Shown: positions 21,881 through 32,694 of the stretch, in pieces
Position numbering within the stretch: position 1 is the first letter of the stretch
Layout of the letters: the number at the start of each line of letters is the position of its first letter
Assembly (NCBI GenBank): GCA_039090855.1
Contig: CM076996.1
Location: 43,986,469 to 44,050,468, forward strand
DNA from: Macrothele yani
Lineage: Eukaryota; Arthropoda; Arachnida; Araneae; Macrothelidae
Length of the DNA: 64,000 nucleotides
Direction: 5' to 3'
The notes under the pieces: model-generated
What the model saw: only the letters and a program-made list of their open reading frames with translations
Database searches by the model: none
What the model was told of the DNA's origin: nothing
Made by a program: the position numbers and the translations under genes

Positions 21881-23128
21881 TTAGGTGTGCAACTTAATTC
21901 TCGGCTTCTAGGCGCAAGTGATCATAGAACGTCAGCAAATGCAAATAGCTGTGTGCGATAATGGCTGATTGCAGCGCCACCAACAGTTTTCCAGGCAACC
22001 GTAACCACTCACAGCTGTAGTGACAGAAGGGACGAAAGTTGACGGTGAAAGCAATGTCGTTCGAGAAGCAGCATTTGAGGCACTGCCTCCTGTTCGCGTT
22101 TCAGCTGAAAAAAGTGCCGCGGAAGCCCAGCAAATAATCTGTGCTGCTTTGGGTGATGCTGCTGTGTCCTACAGTGCGTGTAAGAAGTGGTTCCAGCAGT
22201 TTAAGCAGGGAAATTTCAATCTCCGTGAGGCAGAACGTCTGGGACAGCCACAGAAAGTTGACGATAAGGAGCTGGAACAACTACTGGACGCGGATCCCTG
22301 TCGCACTCAGTCAGAGCTCGCCAAGGAACTCGGAGTAACACGGCAAGCTATTGCAAAACGCCTGCACAAGCTTGGACGGGTTCACAACAAGAACCGTTAG
22401 GTGCCCCACCAACTCACAGCTGCGAACAAGTCTAGGCGCTACGATGTTGCTGTGTCCTTGATCTCCGGATTCAAGAAGAAGGATTTCCTCCACAAGATTT
22501 TGACCTGTGATGAGAAGCGGATCCTCTACGATAATCCTAAGCGGCGTAAATCGTGAGTTTATCCAGGTCAGCCTACCACCAGTACTGCCAAACCGAATAT
22601 CCATGCCAGGAAGTTGTTGCTGTGCATATGGTGGGATCAGCGCGGTGTCGTACACTATGAGTTGCTCAAACCTGGTGAAACGGTCAATGCTGAGCGTTAT
22701 TGTCAGCAACTCATTCGTGTGAGTGACGCAAGGGCAGAAGGTCGGCCCTGTTGCATCAGGATAACGCGCGTCCTCACACCGCGAAAACGACTTTAAACAC
22801 GATCGCCGACCTGGGATGGGAGATTTTGTCCCACACGGCGTATTCTCCAGACTTCTCCCCGTCGGATTATCACCTCTTTCGCTCCCAAGAACATCACCTG
22901 AGTGATACGCACTTCACTTCTGTCGAGGAGGTCCCCACAGGTATCGATGACTTTATCAACTCGAAACAGCCCTCTTTTTTCCGCAGTGGCATTCGGCAGC
23001 TCCCTGGCCGATGGCTCAGATGTATCCAACACGACGGGTATCATTTCCCTGTTTAAATACGTATTCGATTTGCTAAATTTGCTGTCAACGTGTCGTGCCT
23101 TTGGCCGAGACTTAAGTTGCACACCTAA
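21881..23128 (+). mobile_element. Full-length mariner (1248 bp), little damaged
   Basis: The TIR ttaggtgtgcaacttaa occurs at both ends, inverted, with flanking TA (21879-21880 and 23129-23130). It lies only 125 bp from the preceding mariner. Confidence 0.93.
22020..23056 (+). pseudogene. Mariner transposase with two stops and one frameshift
   Basis: DD34D mariner transposase of about 345 codons. It opens with MTEGTKV. Helix-turn-helix landmarks are ACKKWFQQFKQG and TQSELAKELGVTRQAI. A TAG at 22398-22400 replaces the Trp of the WVPHQL motif. The frame continues with HKILTCDEKRILY (first Asp) to a TGA at 22554-22556, again where mariners have Trp. A frameshift near 22745 leads to LLHQDNARPHTA (second Asp) and YSPDFSPSDYHLF (third Asp, 34 residues after the second). 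It ends RCIQHDGYHFPV. The catalytic triad is intact and only three lesions block the protein. Confidence 0.92.
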
Positions 23129-23254
23129 TAATTTTGTATAGCAACAAATTCTTTAGCTCCGTTTTGATTTTCCTCATTTAATTTTTACGTAATGTGAAAA
23201 TAAATATTTTAATACTTAAATACTTCTATAAGAATCCATAATATAAAATTATTT

Positions 23255-23372
23255 GATGGGCTCAGCACCCTTCAAATAATAATTCTAAGCGATGGCAAGC
23301 TCCTGAGCACCAGCATAGTCGGAGCTGATGACCTCAAGTCTTCCCAGCCAAACGTACCAAAAAAAAAAAAAA
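23255..23372 (+). repeat. Possible 3' end of an unidentified retroposon
   Basis: gcgatggcaagctcctgagc and gagctgatgacctcaag lead into cgtacc and an A14 tract. The A tract suggests retroposition. Nothing identifies the family. Confidence 0.35.
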
Positions 23373-23432
23373 ATCTAATGAGCATTTTGATCCAGTGATG
23401 TTAAAATGCGTAATAAAACTTTGTAGTGGCAG

Positions 23433-23865
23433 GCTTAAGGCTCTACGAGACCCGCCATCTTGTATTGCTGCCTTCTCTTGTTAACCAACGGGCAAGCGTA
23501 TTTCACAAATTGCTCGGGCAATTTTGCACATTTTGGAACACCGTTTGTGGCTAACGCAAGATATATGATAAATAAAGAGTTCCCTGGTTTCAGAATTTTT
23601 ATTGACCTTTCCCTTCATTTTTTACCTGCAGCGAAAGTCGTACCAAGGCGTCTTTCATAGTTTTATTAATTAATAAGAAATACTTAAAGAGTCCAAAATG
23701 AACATCTGAAACCAGGGAACTCTTTATTTATCATATATCTTGCGTTAGCCACAAACGGTGTTCCAAAATGTACAAAATTGCCTGAGCAATTTGTGAAATA
23801 CGCTTGCCCGTTGGTTAACAAGAGAAGGCACAATACAAGATGGCGGGTCTCGTAGAGCCTTAAGC
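23433..23865. mobile_element. Foldback element with about 160-bp inverted arms
   Basis: The left arm 23433-23593 and right arm 23706-23865 are almost perfect inverted copies, from gcttaaggctctacgagacc inward to tccctggtttcag. The spacer is 112 bp. Neither arm encodes anything recognisable. Confidence 0.93.
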
Positions 23866-24127
23866 GTGTTTACCACATCCCCGATGTTTCTTATAATGTT
23901 TTGTGACATTCCACTTCAGATTTACACGTGGTTCCAGTTACATGCGTATTATTCACAAACCTTCACTTCCTCCCACTTGTATCTACCACTAGTAACACTT
24001 GAAAGCACATTCTCAAGAAAACAGAACAAGCATAAAGTTCATATAATTCCAGGTGGGGTTAGGGTACTTCAAATTCACCCACTACAGAGGAAGTTCGCAC
24101 ATTTTTCGAACGATTTTCAAGCAATAT

Positions 24128-25041
24128 AATTAATGTTTAAAATAAAATTATTTCTTTCGTAAATGTTTTATCTGATAGCCCTTTCTGTGGACTGTGAACA
24201 TACATCTAGATTTCCAAGATAAGAGGGTACTTCTTGAAATTGGTAGTGGTATTTTATTCCACTCATCCTCCACTGCTTTCCATAGTTCAATCATTGTTTT
24301 AGGTTTGCGTTTAGGAGTCCCAAGGCACAATAGTCCATTGGTGACACATCAGAGGACTTTGAAGGAAAAGGTATAAACTTGGTTACCGTCTTTTTTTAAT
24401 TTTTTCAAGAAAGAGAGTGATAAATTTGTATGTATGACTGGTAGTCTTATCCTGATGGAGTTCTACTCTTTGAAGACTCTGTGGATAAAGGAATGGTCTT
24501 TTCTCTTTAAATATAGGAGTTAAAACTTTATTTTGCAAATATGTAGAACTGATTTTAACATTCTCTTCAACTTTTCTTAACTTTAATTTCTCATTGTACA
24601 AAAAACCAGCAATAATCATGAATTCTTTACTGAAACTTTCTTTGGATTCTTGGAACCAAGTTTGTAAGTCATTTTCTGCGTTTTTGCGATAGTAAATCGG
24701 CCTTTTTTTATGTTACAGTCGTTTAGGTAGATCCATGCTTTATCAAAACTCACAATAAATACAAATTTTGAAGATGACAATCCGTTTTTTGGTGTAAATA
24801 TGACAAGGATAGTATGTGATATAATATCCGAAAACTTCAAAATTTCATCGTCCTGGACCATGTTGAAAGTCCGTCAAATCGCATTTCTTACCCATCTCGT
24901 CACACAAAAATCACTTCTACTACTGTCGCAAGCACTAAGCTTTCCCTTTTACACTAGCCTCGCCCTCTGGCGGCAACAGCGTGCAGCCATAGCTCATTTG
25001 CTTAAAACTGTCAGGGGTCATAATAAAGTGGCCACTCAGTG
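24128..25041 (-). mobile_element. Tc1/mariner-superfamily element, left end lost
   Basis: The right end reads, on the minus strand, cactgagtggccactttatt next to TA (25042-25043). No matching left TIR is found before the foldback element, so the left end is truncated. Confidence 0.7.
24148..24861 (-). pseudogene. Tc1/mariner-superfamily transposase relic
   Basis: Minus-strand segments in order: KFSDIISHTILVIFTPKNGL, FIVSFDKAWIYLND, GFLYNEKLKLRKVEENVKIS, LTPIFKEKRPFLYP, and VELHQDKTTSHTYKFITLFL, whose Asp is the likely second catalytic residue. The C-terminus reads KPKTMIELWKAVEDEWNKIP and SWKSRCMFTVHRKGYQIKHL. The acidic block between the last two is degraded. A second, shorter copy of the family is at 26757-27059 and 28866-28931. 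It differs from the other Tc1 groups here, and I cannot fix the clade. Confidence 0.8.
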
Positions 25042-25089
25042 TATTACACACACATTACATTAACCAGCTACACAACGACTAACCACTAG

Positions 25090-25364
25090 TGCATGCGCAG
25101 TTTAACTTCGCACCATTTGTGTGGAAATGTTTTTCCACAGTATGTTATGGAATGCTATTCAACGTGCTCTCCATCTTCCACTGGCGAATATTATGGAATT
25201 ATGGGACGCTCTTCAGGAAGCATAGTGTGCACTGTTTCCACTGTACTACAGAGAGCTCGTAGAGTCCATGCTTCGCCGCGTTGCTGCCGTTATCTGATCG
25301 CTAAGAGGACCAAAGCGATATTAGAGAAGTATCACAGTTTTTTTTGTCACTTCAGTGTATATAC
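25090..25364 (+). pseudogene. 3' end fragment of a Tc1 element
   Basis: In shifting frames it reads ELWDALQEA, CALFPLYYRELVESMLRRVA and SLRGPKRY, the usual C-terminus of Tc1 transposases. It then ends in tgtcacttcagtgtatatac, similar to the TIR of the element at 6400-8391. The 5' part is missing. Confidence 0.75.
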
Positions 25365-26756
25365 CTTTTTTTTTAATTATTTTTGAGGTAGTATAAAAGC
25401 TCTACATGCTCCAAATACGGCGGCCCACCGGGAATTCTCCTGGTGTCCCGAAGTACGCGCCTGGTGAAGTCTTGGATTAATGCAACAAAGAAACGTCAAC
25501 GTAAAGAAGAAATAAACAAACAAAGCTAAAGAACCTTCTTGTCTGCTTCCATCGGCTGAAAGAAAAAATGTTTTAGAAGTTAAAATTGCGTCGGTCGACG
25601 CGCTACGACCGCAATCGAGAGACAGGAACAGGCGAAACAAAATACTGAAGAAAATTAGATTGAGTCAGTCGACTTAACAGTTCCAATTAATTAGTGGAAT
25701 TTAAATGATCAGGGAGAAAAATAGATCAACGTCGAAATGAAAAGCACTCACAAAAAATGTGAAGATCTTTTCTAGGAAAAGAATTGCGGTTTAAAAAACT
25801 CTCAAGCGAAGAAAAGTCTTACGATCGCGGTTGATTTATTCTGAGAACATCGGGCTTATTTTTTGCTTTCCTTGCATTTTTGTGGAAAACAATGAACCCC
25901 GGTGAACTTGCCAGCCCTAATAAGGGACTCAGTGACTGGGAAAATGCATGGGAGAGTCAACGAGCCTATGAGCATCAATGGAATAAGCAGCATTTCGTAT
26001 TATTCGTTGGACGGAAGGCAGAATTATCTAGCGTCAATCGAGAAAACAGTCTTGATTATCATTTTATAAACGCAAAGAAGTAAAAAGACACGTAAAGATA
26101 TATATTGAAAGCTTTAATAAGAACCATTTTACGTTGCGAAAATTATTACTTTGGCAGAGGGTCGGAAACTAGGGAAAGTCTAACAGAATTCTGATGCCTC
26201 CGACAGAACTTCTAAATAAATATGACTTATCTTTGAAGCACCATACAGTATGTCGCTTCCCGGAATGAAACTGACAGAGAAAATAAGAAAGTTCATGCTA
26301 AAATATGTCCTACGGGTTTCAGTAGTACGTTTTGGAAGATCGGAGAACGTATCACTACAGAAATTTTGAAGAAGTTAGTGAAACGTGGTACGGTTTTCAA
26401 TGTAATTTAAGTTCGTTCTACGACCATAATAAAAGTACGAATGCACTTCAAAATAGGAGCCCAGTCAAGAATTTTAAACATATCCAGATACTCACACTTT
26501 GTACCATGTCGCGAACGGAAGTTAAAACCCATTAGTGAAATTTTCTCACACTTTATCAAAGTCGATAAGCTTTACTTTTATTTACCAGGGTCAAGTTAAT
26601 GAGAGGAAGCGAGTAAACAAATGAGACTTTGATTCAGTCAGACAAGACTTCTCGACAAACTGGAGTTCCAAAGAAAATACTGTGAAAGCTGAAAGAAACT
26701 TCGAAGAAATTCTCCAAGCAGTGACGTACTGAGGATGTTCACACAATTTTAGATCT
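25365..26756. other. No gene recognised
   Basis: Several short frames (for example 25377-25640 minus, 25880-26083 plus, 26332-26535 plus) lack recognisable domains or splice support. Confidence 0.5.
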
Positions 26757-27059
26757 ATTTTCCAGCAATATAATTAATGTTCAAAATAAAATTATTTCTT
26801 TCTTAAATGTCCTGACTGATAGCCCTTTCTCTGGACTATGATCCTACATCTAGATTTCCAAGATAACATGGCATTTCTTAAAATTGGTACTGGTAATTTA
26901 TTCCACTCCTCTTCCACTGCTTTTCAATAGTCCAATCACTGTTTTAGGTCTGTGCTTAGGAAGAGCTCTTTTTAGCAGTCCGAAGGCATAATAGTCCATT
27001 GGTGACACATCAAGGGAATTTGTAGGAATATAAGCAAAAGATACATACTTGATACCCGT
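26757..27059 (-). pseudogene. C-terminal part of a split Tc1-like relic
   Basis: Homologous base by base to 24128-24400: the minus strand reads KGYQSGHLRKK near the end and an AVEEEWN-like stretch before it. The match stops at about 27059 at the edge of the tandem array and resumes at 28866. Confidence 0.8.
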
Positions 27060-28865
27060 CTGTTTTTAGCACGTCTTTTGTAAAAAAGATCGTGCTTATG
27101 TTATCGGTTTGTCCGTCCGTCCGTCTGTACCCACGATATCTCTGCAACTATTAGTCCGATTTGGAAAAAAATTCTGCATTGGGAAGCTTGAAATATCGAA
27201 TGATGATCCTCCATTTCGTTTTTTTTTTACGATGTACAATTTCGCCGCTAGAGGGCGTAAATGCAGATGATGTCGAATTCAAAATTACGTTTTATTCCAC
27301 ATATTTCTTTCTAAACATCCGATTGAAAAAATTCTTTTATCTTTCGATTCCATTTATGTCGAAGGGTATTTTAGATACAGTTACTTTTTCAAATTACGCA
27401 TAGATTTTCCGCTAGGGGGCGTAAAAGTAAATTACATTTTTCCCGATAACTCTTCTTCTAAAACTCCGATTTGAAAAATGTTTTCTTCAGTATATAAACC
27501 TCCTGATGGAAAATCTTTTGCATATAATTTCAAATTTTTGGTAAAGAATACTTTGGCCAGCAGGGGGCGTAAGTGTTAATTTTTGCTTCTGATGTCTTTG
27601 CCATAAAATCTGAGCTTCTAAAATATCGATTGAAAAATTCTTTCGTGGACTGATGGCACTCACATCGATAAATCTTTTTGGAATATTTTTTTCCTAAAAT
27701 ATTCCAGTAGAACCGCCAGGACGCGTAAATGTACATCTTATTTTTGTCAATATCTTTACTTCTAAAAATCCGATTTGAAAAATGCCTGCTTTGTTGGAGG
27801 GTGTTTTCCGTGTGACATATTTTTCATATAATTTCAAAATTTTCAAGTAATTCATAGTTTCCGCTAGGGGCTTAACGGTAAATTGCGTTTCGCCCTATAT
27901 CTCTGCTTCTAAATCTCGGATTTGAAATATTATTTCTGCACCGGATACAGTTCCTGATGGGAAATCGTTTGCACATAATTTCTAATTTTTTTAAAAAATG
28001 GTTTGGCCACCAGGGGGCGTAAATCTTTAATTCCACTTCTAATGTATTTGCAGCAAAATATCAGCTTCTAAATTCTCGATTGAAAAAAACGTCGTTTGTT
28101 GACCGATACTACTCATGTCGACAAACCTTTTAGAAACATTTTTTTTTCTTCCTAAAATAGTGCATGGTTTCTACGCCAGGGGGCGTAGATGTATATCTTA
28201 TTTTTGTCAATATCTCTACTTCTAGGAGTCCGATTTGAAAAATTCCTTCTTTGTTGGATAGTTTCCAGTGTGACATGTGGTTCATATAATTTCAAAATTT
28301 TCAAGTAATTCATAGACTTTCCGCTAGGGGGCGTAAATATATTGCGTTTTCTGCGTTATTTCTGCTCCTAAAGCTCCGATTTGAAAAATTCTTCCCGCAT
28401 CGCATACAAGACCTGATGGAAAATATTTTTCACATAATTTCTAATGTTTGGTAAAGAATGGTTTGGCCACCATTGGTCATAAGTGTTAATTTCTGCTTCT
28501 GATGTATTTGTAGCAAAATCTGGGCTCCTGAAAATTCGACTAATTTTTTTTTCTTGGACTGATACCGCTTATATGGATAAACCTTTTGAGAATACTTTCT
28601 TCCTAAAATAATGCACGGTTTTCCCACCAGGGGACGTAAAGTCACATCTTATTTTTGTCGATATCTCTGTTTCTAAGAGTTCGTAAGCTCACGATTCCGT
28701 TTACAGCAATATCTGAGGGATGAAAACCCCGATTGAAAAACTTTTCTTCCTTCAGATACTATTTTTTTCCATACCGGTTCCATTGACTTTGAATAGCTTT
28801 GATAAATTTAATTTGCGTCAGAACGGATTCAAAAGTCGGGCTTATTACACCCGAAAATTCGGTGT
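27060..28865 (+). repeat. 1.8-kb higher-order tandem array with CTCF-like cores
   Basis: Ten related cores of the type ccgctagggggcgtaaa or ggccaccagggggcgtaaat recur every 144-166 bp. They begin at about 27244, 27408, 27555, 27712, 27860, 28004, 28170, 28319, 28464 and 28620. Each is followed by a cttctaaaactccgatttga-type block. Subunits fall into three types, A (ccgctag), B (ggccaccag) and C (cgccagg), repeating as a period of about 455 bp. The array opens with an inverted pair, agcacgtctttt/aaaagatcgtgct, and ends in cacccgaaaattcggtgtca. It interrupts a Tc1-like relic. Confidence 0.88.
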
Positions 28866-28931
28866 CATCTTTCTTGTTTAATTTGTTCAAGAAATAGAGC
28901 GGTACATTTGAATGTATGACTGGTAGCCTTA
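28866..28931 (-). pseudogene. Middle part of the split Tc1-like relic
   Basis: The minus strand reads KATSHTFKCTALFLEQIKQE, aligning with TTSHTYKFITLFLEKIKK of 24148-24861. It directly continues the 26757-27059 piece once the array is removed. The 5' remainder is cut off where LINE sequence starts. Confidence 0.8.
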
Positions 28932-29275
28932 AGCCTGTAGAGATATGCATGCTTGGTGTAACCAGGAAAGATAAGAAAAAGAACTCATCGATAAGGAAAA
29001 TGACAAGAGTGGAAGACATCATGATTAGGGTAAAATCCCTGAAATGGCAAATGGTTCTCAGAAGAACGAACCACCGATGGACAACCGAAATTTTAGACTG
29101 GATTCCAAGGGGCAGAAAAAGAACCAGAAGAAGACCACATGGGAGATGGATGGATGAAATTCGAAAGCATGCCGGAGTAATATGGAGGAGACAGACCCCA
29201 AGACAGACAGTTGCGGAAGAAACTTGGGGAGACCTTCATTCAGCGGTGGATAGATAATAGTTGACAATCATGACA
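28932..29275 (+). pseudogene. C-terminal fragment of a non-LTR retrotransposon (RTE-like)
   Basis: The plus frame reads VEICMLGVTRKDKKKNSSIR, MTRVEDIMIRVKSLKWQMVL, HRWTTEILDWIPRGRKRTRR and RPHGRWMDEIRKHAGVIWRR, ending WGDLHSAVDR at 29257. This order (ERAMLG-like, W-Q, WxPxGxRxRGRPxxRWxD) is the region after the reverse-transcriptase domain in RTE-type elements. The reverse transcriptase and endonuclease are missing, as is usual for 5'-truncated copies. Confidence 0.85.
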
Positions 29276-29708
29276 ATGATATATTCTCTAGATTGTATGC
29301 CGGCGTAGTACAAGTTGCATTCAGCAGCGGTTCGTGTTCAACATATAGGTTTATTTGTTCAGGAAAAAAATGAGAAATATGTATACAATATAATGGAGAA
29401 AAAATGTGATGAAATTATATATACACGCTTAGGAAAAGCAATAGAGAGGGAAAATTGTACCCCAGTATGTTTGATTACCATGAAAGAATAAAAAGGTGTA
29501 AATATTACAAAAAGGCGAGAAATCATATCGTTGATGATTAAACGCACAACAGCGATAATTTTCGCAGAGATTGAGGAAAAAAGTTCAGCAGTGAATTGAC
29601 AGGAAAACGAAGTGCAACTGTGAAATAACAGTGAAAAACATACCGAACGCAGTCACGGCCTCCATGAATAATCTTGTAAATTAAGGATATAAAAGCATTA
29701 CAACTAAT
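29276..29708. other. No gene recognised
   Basis: AT-rich sequence between the LINE fragment and the SINE; nothing assignable. Confidence 0.5.
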
Positions 29709-29723
29709 TGAATTTTGTCATAC

Positions 29724-30044
29724 GATCCGCGGATGGCCTAGTGGTCAGCGTTCGTGACTGCCATGGAGGAATCTCAGGTTCGATCCCGGGCAGGTACGAA
29801 CGCTCGAACCACTAAATATGCGTCGGGTGGGCACGCTAAACCATCGGACCCCGGGTACTAGACCCCCCCCCCCCCCGGTAATAAATAAGATGCGTCTTCC
29901 TCCCCCTTTTTACCTCGATTCCGTATCACTTTCCTATCGGGCACTCTAGCCCAAATCTCCTAGCTTTCTATTTCTAAGGGTTGTTTAAGGCCTGGGGTCA
30001 GACACTCCGTTCCTAAAATCCTCTACATATGATCTGATCTGATC
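29724..30044 (+). mobile_element. tRNA-derived SINE, family 3, with 15-bp TSD
   Basis: The head has ggatggcctagtggtcagcg (A box) and ctcaggttcgatcccgggca (B box). The tail ends in gatctgatctgatc. The duplication tgaattttgtcatac occurs at 29709-29723 and 30045-30059. A C-rich run (c14) lies at about 29863. The right duplication overlaps the first bases of the adjacent mariner, so the SINE landed at its edge. Confidence 0.92.
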
Positions 30045-30058
30045 TGAATTTTGTCATA

Positions 30059-31375
30059 CACACAGTGCCCGTTAAGTAATGGGACAAAAATTATTATATC
30101 AAAAGAAAAGAACAAACTACATTTTGAATTGTCAATTACACAGATTCCAAATAACCTCCCTCCAACTGCACACAACGGCGAGATCTTTCGTAAAGGTGTT
30201 TGAAAGCACGGTGGAAGTCCTGAACCAGAACCTCCTTCAGTTTGCTGGTCACACCTTGTCTGATGTCCTCAATGTCGCTGAAGCGCTCCCCTTTCAAGGC
30301 ACACTTCACCTTTGGGAAGAGAAAAATTATGCGAGAGCCAAATCTGGCGACTAAGGTGAATGTTCGATCACACAGATCGCCTTCAAAGCCAGAAACTGCT
30401 TCACATGCAACACGCAGTGTGCGGGCTCGTTGTCGTGTAATAAAGACCAATTGTTTTGGGGAAAAAGTTATTTCCTGACACATCGCATGTGGGCGTACAG
30501 ACGTTACATTTCTTCTAAATAATACTGACTGGTCATTGTGGTGTCGTCAGGAACAAATCCGAGGTGGATAATTCCAGAAGAGTCGAAAAAAGCAATGACC
30601 ATTGTCTTGACACGTGATTTTTGCAACGGGACTTTCTTCTGTCGGGGAGAAGATGTTCCACGCCATTCCAAGCTCTGCCGTTTTGTTCCAGGATCAAAAT
30701 GAAAACATCAACTTTCATCACTAGTGAAAATTCTTTGCAACAAATCACGACCTTGATCAACTGCATGGATGAAATTCTGACAACATGCAACCCGGCGCTT
30801 TCTCTGTTCGTGTGTCAACGTGTGTAGCATAAGCCTTGAACAAATCTTCCTCTTGTGGAGATCTTTTTCTAAGATTACCCTGGCCACTTCCTTACCGACA
30901 CCAAGCTGTTTAGCGAGTAACCAAGTAGTTATTCGCCTGTTCTAGGCAACAATTTCGCTAGCTTCACCACATTTTCATTTGTCTGTGCAGAAACTGGACG
31001 TCCTGTGCGTGGTTTATCCTTGAGGGGCTCCCTCATATCTTCGAAACGTTGAAAACCAGCAGAACTCCTGTGTACGACTCAGACAGTCATCGCCCTAAAC
31101 TTTTTTAGGCCTTGGTACAATTCCGTGCCGGTTTTCCCTAATTTACTGTAAAATTTTATTACTGCTGTTTGCTCCATTACGCAACTTCTGACACGCTCCA
31201 CCCACATAGTCTTACTTCAACGGTCGCCCCACGAAACCTGCTGCGTCACCTGACTCGAAAGTTGTTCTTGCGATTACAGCACACTCTAGCGGTCAAAACT
31301 ATAAACACATTTGTTACTTTTATTCAAAGGGCTGTTCCGTAAAATATCAGTTCCACACTTAACGAGCACACTATG
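30059..31375 (-). mobile_element. Full-length mariner (1317 bp)
   Basis: TIRs cagtgcccgttaagt and, inverted, acttaacgagcacacta at the two ends, with TA at 30057-30058 and 31376-31377. Confidence 0.82.
30136..31180 (-). pseudogene. Mariner transposase relic
   Basis: The minus strand begins MEQTAVIKFYSKLGKTGTEL near 31177. It continues through FQRFEDMREPLKDKPRTGRP and QTNENVVKLAKLL. Later blocks are KVDVFILILEQ, KSRCKNHVSRQ and GIIHL-like sequence. The C-terminus is best kept: FPKVKCALKGERFSDIEDIR, LKEVLVQDFHRAF and SRRCVQLEGGYLES. Frameshifts are frequent and the second and third Asp blocks are hard to read. Judged by its TIRs and the MEQ..VIKF start, it belongs to a different mariner group from those at 20.5-23.1 kb. 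Confidence 0.8.
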
Positions 31376-31649
31376 TAAGTAATTGTAAACCATACGTAGT
31401 TCGTAGCCCAGCGAGCGTTGAACAATGGGGAGGAGGCTGAATGTTTAGGTGCCGTATAATCCAGCTGAAGACGAGATTGAAGCTGGCTTTTGAAAAAAGT
31501 GAAGTTTACGCTGGGCACGATGTGTATCATGGTATAGCGTCAACATGATGAAGATTGAAGAGATAAATAACCTATTTTGCTAACACGAACACAAAAGAGC
31601 AGACACAGGAGGGAGGAACTGGAGGATGATTGTGTTCAGAAAGATAGTC

Positions 31650-32484
31650 CTTGATGTAGTACAGAAACGAGCATGAGCAATCTTGAACATGAGTTCAAGG
31701 AGAGGCGGTAAAATTTTGCTGGTTTCGTACGAGCGGTCGGAGAAATGGGAGACCTGTCAGACTTCCAAAGAGGACACATCATGGGAGCCCGTTTAGCAGA
31801 AGCATCTGTATTCAGAACAGCCAAATGTTTGGTAGTTTCAAGGGTAACAGTTTCTCCGGTTATGACTACGTACACACAACACTGCAAGACTTCACCGATG
31901 AAGAAGAATAGTGGGCGAAAACCGATATTGAATGCGAGGGAGGAACCGTCGAACACTAACAAGGATTGTGTCCAAACAAACCAGAACTACTGCATCAAAA
32001 GTGACAGCAAAATCTAATATCCACCTAGAATACCCTGTTTCCTCAAAAATAGTCCGCACAGAACTTCACAAAGCCAACATCCATGGAAGGGCAGCAATTG
32101 CTAAACCTTTAATCACAGAAACCAACGCTACAGTGCGAAAATGATGGTATCATGAGCATAAAACCTGGACGGCTGATGACTGAAAACGTGTGTTATAGTC
32201 CTACTAGTCCTCGTTTACATTATTCCCAACAGTAGGTCGGGCTTATGTATAGAGATCTTCCAAGGATGAGTACGATTCGGAATGTCTGGTTCCAAATGTC
32301 AAACATGGGGAGTGGATCTGTGATGATATAGGCGGCCAAATCTTGGTATTCAGCTGGCCCCATCATTACCCTACATGGTCGAGTTACTGCTTGCGAGTGC
32401 TTGGATATTCTAGACGAACTGGTGCACCCTATGTTCAAAATGTTGCTTCCCAACAATGATGCTATTTTTCAAGATTACAATGCG
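31650..32484 (+). pseudogene. Tc1 transposase relic, truncated after the second Asp
   Basis: MGDLSDFQRGHIMGARLAEA (31745) with KCLVVSRVTVSPVMTTYTQH is the first helix-turn-helix. Next, across frames, come TRIVSKQTRTTASKVTAKSN, TELHKANIHGRAAIAKPLIT and KTWTADD. The catalytic region is degraded, with LVFQ-like and SGSVMI-like pieces, and HPMFKMLLPNNDAIFQDYNA follows. The usual DDN/QDN Asp is Tyr (QDYNA). Similarity ends near 32484, so the C-terminal third is missing. The left TIR was not found. Confidence 0.8.
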
Positions 32485-32690
32485 CCCACCACAGAGCCAG
32501 AACGAATAACTGCAGCTCTCATTTTTAAACGTGATTACAGCGTCACTTATCCCTCTGGAGGCGAGTTTTGGAACTAAACTTTGTTTGTCCGTCAAACGAA
32601 ATTCCAACGCCTCATACAAATTTGAAGTCATTCCGTGCAATAATTCCACCTGTAGCGCATTTGGAAATATATACTTACCTGTAGCGCAAA
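32485..32690. other. Unassigned spacer between two Tc1 elements
   Basis: No coding or repeat match. It precedes the TA target of the next element. Confidence 0.5.
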
Positions 32691-32694
32691 TATA

